Positions 58,701 through 64,000 of a stretch of 64,000 nucleotides of DNA are shown piece after piece. The stretch is from NCBI GenBank assembly GCA_032164245.1, contig JAVMKO010000006.1, positions 103,681,310 to 103,745,309 of the forward strand. The letters run 5' to 3'. Under the pieces are notes generated by a model. The model was not told the origin of the DNA and did not search any database. It saw only the letters and a list, made by a program, of their open reading frames with translations. The stretch comes from Sternotherus odoratus. Lineage: Eukaryota > Chordata > Testudines > Kinosternidae. The position numbers were made by a program, and so were the translations under genes. Position 1 is the stretch's first letter; the number at the start of each line of letters is the position of its first letter.

Positions 58701-61700
58701 TCCACACAGACATACAGGTCGGGGACAGGGGTGGGAGTCTGTCCACCACCCCACCCATCTGGTGAATGGCGTCCTTAGCCTTGGGACCCAGCGGGGAGCT
58801 AGACACCAGGGCTTGTCCGCAGGGTTCCCCTGGTTCGAATTGCCAGCCTGCTCAACAGCAGTGAGATGGACGTTCCCTTCCCCCCATCCCTTAACCAGGG
58901 ACCCCAATTTAGTAATGAGGCTCCCTGCGGAACTGGCATCCAGGGGTCTATCCCCACTCACCCTTCAGAAGTCCCTTGGGTCCCTTGGCATCACCATTCC
59001 CAGTTCACACTGCTGCTTCTGCTGCAGCACTTCCAGGCTCTGGCTGCCTCTCACAGTCCAATTTCTCTCTTGGACTCTGCTCCACTCTCCTCCGTCTCCG
59101 GTCCCCGGATGGGGAACCCAATCGTGAAGACCCCCGTCTGGTCAGGGACAGGAGTCTTGGGGATGAGCCATGACCACTCCAGATGCTCCCAGATTCTCCT
59201 GCAACCCCATCCTGGATCAGGAATCTTGCAACTGTCTCCGAGGGGCCAAATCCTCCAGCTTCTCCTAGCTGCACGATTAACCTGTGCTTCACAAAGCACA
59301 GAGTCACGAAGTCTCATCACTTCGCTCTGGACTCACAGACCTGTGTGCTTTTTGCCCCACAGTGTCCAGGAGGAACTCCCGTGTGTGCCAGACCTTTCCC
59401 AGGTCACCGCCTCTTTGCCAGGGTTGAGCGTCTGCTCCTGTGCCCCTGGGACCGCTCACTGCAAACCCCAGGGGTACCCTGATACTGCAAAAATCCTTCT
59501 CCCTCCTAGGGACAAGCCACATGCTTCTCCGCCCCTGACTGATCCTTGCAGTTTTCAGGGGGACCCTGGATCAGCAACAGTCCTTCTCTCTGGCCACACA
59601 CTCTCAGGGGTTAAGCTGCAGCTTTTCCACCCCCTGTAACTGGCATTCTCTGGGCCTTCAACATGCCTGCTCCCCAGCGATCCCACAGTCACTTACTGCA
59701 GGGTGCGCCGTCCCCGGGGTCCCCGGGGTGCTGTACATCCCACCGCTCTGCCACCAGTTGTCACGGAGCACCCGGGCGATGGTCTGGATCCGCTCCCTAG
59801 GAAGCCAGACCGGACTCCGGGTGAAGGGCCCCTTCTCCGTACACAGCCTGTTTCTCAGGCCAGGAGCTTCAGGGGTCCCCACTTCCACCTTCCTGGGTCT
59901 GACCTCGGTGCATTCAGTGCCTTCTGCCCCTCCGTGTGCTTCCCCCAGCAAGCCCGCCTGGGCAGGGTCCTGGGGGAGCCCATGGGTTCTGCACCCCAAA
60001 TCCACAGTCAAATGTGACTCTCAGCCAGCCAGCAGAATAGACGGTTTATTTGAGATGTCAGGAACACCATCCAACTCACAGCTTCTCAGTCTCAACAGGG
60101 CCCATCCAGTCAGGCAGGTCCTTCTGGGGTGCTAGGAGAATGAGACCCAGATTCTGGGCTCCTGCTTCTTCCCCAGGTTTATTCGATGACTTCCATCTGG
60201 TCCAACACAGACCATGCAGCGAGCGAGCGTGAGCCCTCAGCTGGGTCCATCTTGGGGCCAGAGAGCGAGATGGCTTCTCTCCCCTGCCCAGCTAAATCCA
60301 GACTGACTCAACCCCCTCTAGCTACTCCCTGCTCTCCTTTGTCCCTTGTCTGGTTTCCCGGGCTTCAGGTATCACCTGACCTCTCTCCCCCACCTGGGGT
60401 CAGATTACAGCTTCACCCATTAACGCCTGTAGTGGCTTTGCTTTGCATCAGCTACACATTCCTTTCCCTCCACATAGACGCTCAAGAAATGCATAGGGGA
60501 AACTGAGGCACACACACACAGTACTCCCACTTCATCACAGTGGGGAGCCCAACCTGGCACAGCGGGCAGGCGGGGCAGGAGTCTGAGCTTCCAAACCTAC
60601 CGGCCCCAGGCCTCAGGGAAGAGGATGGGCTCAGCTGAGCCGACTCCAGCCCAGCCCTGGCAAGGAGCAACCCCATGTATTTCTGTCCCCCATAGAGCTG
60701 ACAGCCTGGGGAGACCTGAAGGCATTGTAGCTGGTACTGTACGGTGGGATCCTGGAGTTTAGGCCCGCAGAACATGTATGTTCAGTCACTGTGGGGCTGT
60801 CCCCAGTGCTGTGGGGCCCATGTTACCATGGACACAGACGGCCTGGCTCCAGTTGATGGCGCTGTCCAGCAGGGCCCGGTAGGCGCCCAGGTCCCGGTAG
60901 TACGCCGCATACGTGTTGGTGAAGAAATCAGAGTCGTCTGATACCACCTGCCGGGGAGACATGGAGCAGAGTGGGGAACTCCCAACGGAATGACTGATCT
61001 GCCAACGCCCCACCCCAAACCAGCCTGGACCCTATTTGGGGGCCCCAGAAGGGAAAGACCTCAAATCCCAGTCCCCCGCTCTGAGTCAGACTGGCTCCTG
61101 CCTCGGTCCCCTAGAGGAGACAGTCTCCATGTCCTACTCCCCACCCCCAATCCCCTTCCACCCCCAGGTGCAGCGCGGTGGCTGAGGGGCAGCACCTCTC
61201 TGCATCGCCGGATGAGAACGGCTTTGAACTTGGGCCACGAATCCACCAGCACCTCGTACACAGCCGGGTTCCCGCGGTTTATGATCATCACGGCACCGAG
61301 GACCTGCCAGAGACATGGGGCGGGGGTCAGAGCTGGAGGAGGGGCAGAAATTCCCACTCTCCTGACTGGGTCAGGAGCTTCCCATTGTTTATTGGGGGTT
61401 TCAGTGTCTCATGAGCATCTGTGCCTTGGGGAGTATTTTGCCCTTCTCAGAAATGGCTGCCCTTGCCAATCGGGCTGACACCACAGGTTTCCCTTAGTCA
61501 AGATGGCTGCTACCCAGGGGGCTGAGGTCAGGGAAAATGGCTTCCACATGCTCCGGGGAGCAGAGATTGGGGGTGTTCAGGAGAATGTGGGGAGCAGCAA
61601 GTAGAGGGGATTGTGGGGTGAGTCGGGGGATGTGGGGTAACACTAGTGGCTGGTTTGAGGGGCAGAGAGGGGGCAGGCATGTGGAGGGTGGTGAGTTTTG

Positions 61701-62528
61701 GCGGCAGGGTGTTTGAGTGGGAAAGCTGTGGGGGCCTCTCTCTTCACACACACCATGGGTTTACTGTCTTGATTGTGGGGTTTGATCCCTGATTTGTGGC
61801 CCCTGGGCTGGTGTCGCAGGAGAACCTGAGTGCGGAGGGTGCGGGGACAAGGAGGCTGGTGACTCCACCACAGACTTAAGCCATGTGATGGGCACGGAGC
61901 CATGGAGGGATCCAGAGCTACCCAGCTCTCTGGTTAGGTGTCCGGAGCCCGCCCATGCAGTGATTGTCTGTCATGGTGCTCGCCTGTCATGTGCTTGGTT
62001 GATCCAGAGCCATTTTCCACTGTGATTGCCTCGGAAGGTCCTGTTGGCTACGCTGGGTGAGCAGGAGGTTTGGACATCGGGAGACAGGAGCAGAGCAACC
62101 CAAGGGGGGGCAAGTGGGTCAGTTTACCCAAGGCCCCGGGCTCCACAGGGGCCCCCATGGGAAGACATGTTACTATAGTATTGCAACTTTTTTTTATGGA
62201 AGGGCCCCCTGAAATTGCTTTGCCTCAGGCCCCCTAATCCTCTGGAACACTGGACACGAGGGAGCAGTGGGTGGCTGGGAGAGCAGCCAGCACCTGGGTG
62301 AGGAGGGGCCTTCCCCTCAGGCCTGATCTCTAACCCATCTCCCAGGCACCTTTCAGAGGCACCTTTCCCTGCTCTCTGCCCTATGGAAGTGGGGAGGGTT
62401 GAGTCCCGTTCCTGGGCTTTGTGGAGTGGGCCTGGGCACAACAACGTCACCGGCAGCGTCTCAGGCAAGAGCCCCCGAAGTGTCGCCTCCAGCAGCCGCA
62501 GCTTGGAGGAGCAGCTCAGGATCAGCAT
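55778..62528 (-). CDS. GLYATL3-like: Glycine N-acyltransferase-like protein, copy E (five coding exons)
   Basis: Joined exons are 62451-62528, 61196-61303, 60827-60947, 57648-57768 and 55778-56324, giving 324 residues. All splice sites are GT-AG. The third coding exon starts VVSDDSDFF where the others have MVSDD or MVTDD. The fourth has [23 protein letters not shown]. The CoA-loop region is [10 protein letters not shown], like D, and the tail keeps the long Pro/Ser/Thr-rich form. Intron 4 is enlarged by a 2.7-kb inverted LTR element, and intron 1 has a solo LTR a few bases from the noncoding exon's donor. These insertions could affect splicing. The coding frame itself is open throughout. Acceptor at 62581; probable noncoding exon ends at 63617. 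Confidence 0.85.
57846..60539 (-). mobile_element. LTR element with inverted LTR ends in intron 4 of gene E
   Basis: The right side is a full minus-strand LTR (59759-60539). The left side is a plus-strand LTR fragment, from TGTGATGAAG to just before the AATAAA position (57846 to about 58199). Both outer ends are the same LTR terminus. The flanks are a perfect GTGGG duplication (57841-57845 and 60540-60544), and removing it restores the intron as seen in B. Between them lie about 1.56 kb of unique sequence. It starts next to the full LTR with minus-strand TGGTGGCAGAGCGGTGGG, a plausible primer site. No coding domain is recognised. Confidence 0.8.
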
Positions 62529-62821
62529 CTCTGTCAGGATGGGCCCTTGGCAGCTTCCCGGGAATGTGGTGTACGGGACACCTGGGAGGAGGAGAGGAGA
62601 GAAACCCGTCAGTTATGTGTGTCTATCCCCAGCGCCGCAAGTAACCCCAGAAGGAAGCAGAGTATCCTCAACCTCCCATCCCTACCATAACAAACCGACA
62701 ATAACACCCCAGTCTGGGTGCAGCCCCCGTGCTCACCAGAGACCCTACAGTAATAATCTGTGGCCCCAGCCATGCCAGGCTGGTCTGTGCAGGTCTAGGG
62801 TTTCTCAACTAGCTTCCACTC

Positions 62822-63609
62822 TGTGACAAAGTGGGAGTACTGTGTGTGTGCGTGCCTCAGTTTCCCCTATGCATTTCTTGAGCGTCTATGTGAAGGGAAA
62901 GGAATGTGAAGGTGATGCAAAGCAGAGCCACTGCAGGTATTCAAAGGTGAAGCTGTAACCTGACCCCAAGTGGGGGAGGGAGGTCAGCTGAACCTGTTGG
63001 AGGGAGGTCAGGTGATACCTGAAGCCCGGGAAAGGGACAAAGGAGCCAGGCAGGAGGGGGGAGGAGTGGTCAGTCTGGGTCTAGCTGGAAAGGGGGAGAG
63101 AAGCGATCTGGCTCTCTGGCCCAAGATGGATCCAGCTGAGGGCTCACGCTCACTTGCTGCATGGTCTGTGTTGGACCAGATGGAAGTCATCGAATAAACC
63201 TGGGGGAGAAGCAGGAGCCCAGAATCTGGGTCTCACCTCCTGGCACCCCAGAAAGACCTGACTGAGGGACCCTGTTGAGACTGAGAAGCTGTGAGTTGGA
63301 TGGTTCCTGACATCTCAAATAAACCGTCTATTCTGCTGGCTGGGTGAGAGTCATGTTTGACTGTGGATTTGGGGTGCAGAACCCATGGGCTCCCCCAGGA
63401 CCCCGCCCAGGCGGGCTTGCTGGGGGAAGCACACGGAGGGGCAGAAGGTGCTGAATACTCTGAGGTCAGACCCAGGAAGGTGGAAGTGGGGACCCCTGAA
63501 GCTCCTGGCCTGGGAAACAGGCTGTGTACGGAGAAGGGGCCCTTCACCCGGAGTCTGGTCTGGCTTCCTATGGAGTGGTTCCAGACCATCGCCCGGGCGC
63601 TCCGTGACA
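62822..63609 (+). mobile_element. Solo LTR next to the first splice donor of gene E
   Basis: It runs from TGTGACAAAG to CTCCGTGACA, 788 bp, flanked by CACTC (62817-62821 and 63610-63614). The duplicated CACTC is part of the donor region of the noncoding exon (minus-strand GTGAGTG), so the insertion begins within intron 1 immediately after the donor and regenerates it. Confidence 0.9.
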
Positions 63610-63616
63610 CACTCAC

Positions 63617-64000
63617 CTGAGCAGTCTCTGTGCCAGGGTAAGGAGCTGTCCCGGGGAAGGCAGTGCTGTCCCTGCCTCGCAGCACCTGGTCCCGTCTCCA
63701 CTGGATCTCGCTCTCCCCCGGGGCTGCTCCAGGCTTTTAACCCTTAACGAATGAACCATTAACAGAGTCTGTACGTGGTCCTGAGCCGGGGGCACCTCCC
63801 TGCAGTCACAAGGCACCATCTGGTTCCCTCCATGGGCAGCGAGGGGTGAACCAATTTCCCAGGGTTAGCGGAGTGGAATTGTGAGGAAACACGAGAACAG
63901 CCAGGAGTGGGGCCTGGACAAACCAACTCTGCTGGTGCCCCTCAATCCTGACCCCGAGCTCCTGCTGTCCCAACCCTTGGCTCCTGCATAGCAGCTCTGC
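63617..64000 (-). other. Probable 5' noncoding exon and upstream flank of gene E
   Basis: Same block as 1482-1684 (exon part to about 63819), followed by flank of the long form with CCCTCAATCCTGACCCC-like text as in B and D. It is cut by the window end. Confidence 0.4.

Noticed and set aside
58647..59639. Frames of 104 and 257 codons in the interior of the inverted LTR element
   Set aside because: They overlap on opposite strands and show no recognisable gag or pol motif. They are not supported as genes.
63233..63685. Recurrent frames such as those containing [15 protein letters not shown] or [17 protein letters not shown]
   Set aside because: They occur in every solo LTR of the TGTGATGAAG family in this window and reflect the LTR sequence, not a conserved protein.

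Overview
This is nuclear DNA from a vertebrate, most likely a sauropsid and probably a turtle. The basis is split genes with GT-AG introns, a decayed CR1-type LINE, Harbinger, hAT and Tigger-like fragments, and several LTR retroelement families. The species cannot be named from the sequence alone. There are no bacterial features, operons or CRISPR arrays.

The main content is a tandem array of genes for the glycine N-acyltransferase family (GLYAT/GLYATL, closest by eye to GLYATL3), all on the minus strand. Copy A (about 1.1-1.7 kb) shows only its 5' exons; the rest lies left of the window or is lost. Copies B (15.8-21.3 kb), C (27.8-33.3 kb), D (37.7-41.6 kb) and E (55.8-62.6 kb) each have five coding exons with matching phases. 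They give open frames of 324, 324, 294 and 324 residues. Exon sizes in B, C and E are 78, 108, 121, 121 and 547 bp. B and C lie in an almost identical 12-kb tandem duplication (10238-21829 and 23179-33844). Scars at about 13.34-14.1 and 25.38-26.1 kb join a 3' flank directly to a 5' flank and look like a further copy whose body was deleted.

The spaces between genes are mobile-element debris. A solo LTR family with 5-bp target duplications recurs at 10.2, 18.0, 23.2, 30.1, 43.5, 59.8 and 62.8 kb, and appears to have hosted recombination breakpoints of the array. One copy (10238-11921) is split by an 899-bp hAT-like element whose core is a GC-rich minisatellite; the duplicate at 23179 lacks it. 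A minus-strand endogenous retrovirus (44892-52865) has nearly identical LTRs, a tRNA-Pro-like primer site and a 4-bp target duplication. Its interior is degenerate and holds two further solo LTRs and two inverted-repeat insertions. Intron 4 of gene E holds a 2.7-kb element with the same LTR end at both termini in opposite orientation, flanked by a perfect 5-bp duplication.

Between A and B (2.3-10.2 kb) lie a Penelope-like or other retroelement fragment, a CR1 reverse transcriptase relic, a MIR-like SINE, a Harbinger transposase relic, a CpG-rich stretch and a 45-bp minisatellite. No other protein-coding gene is supported. The functional picture is a lineage-specific expansion of mitochondrial-type acyl-CoA:amino-acid N-acyltransferase genes, with local rearrangement in which repeats are implicated.
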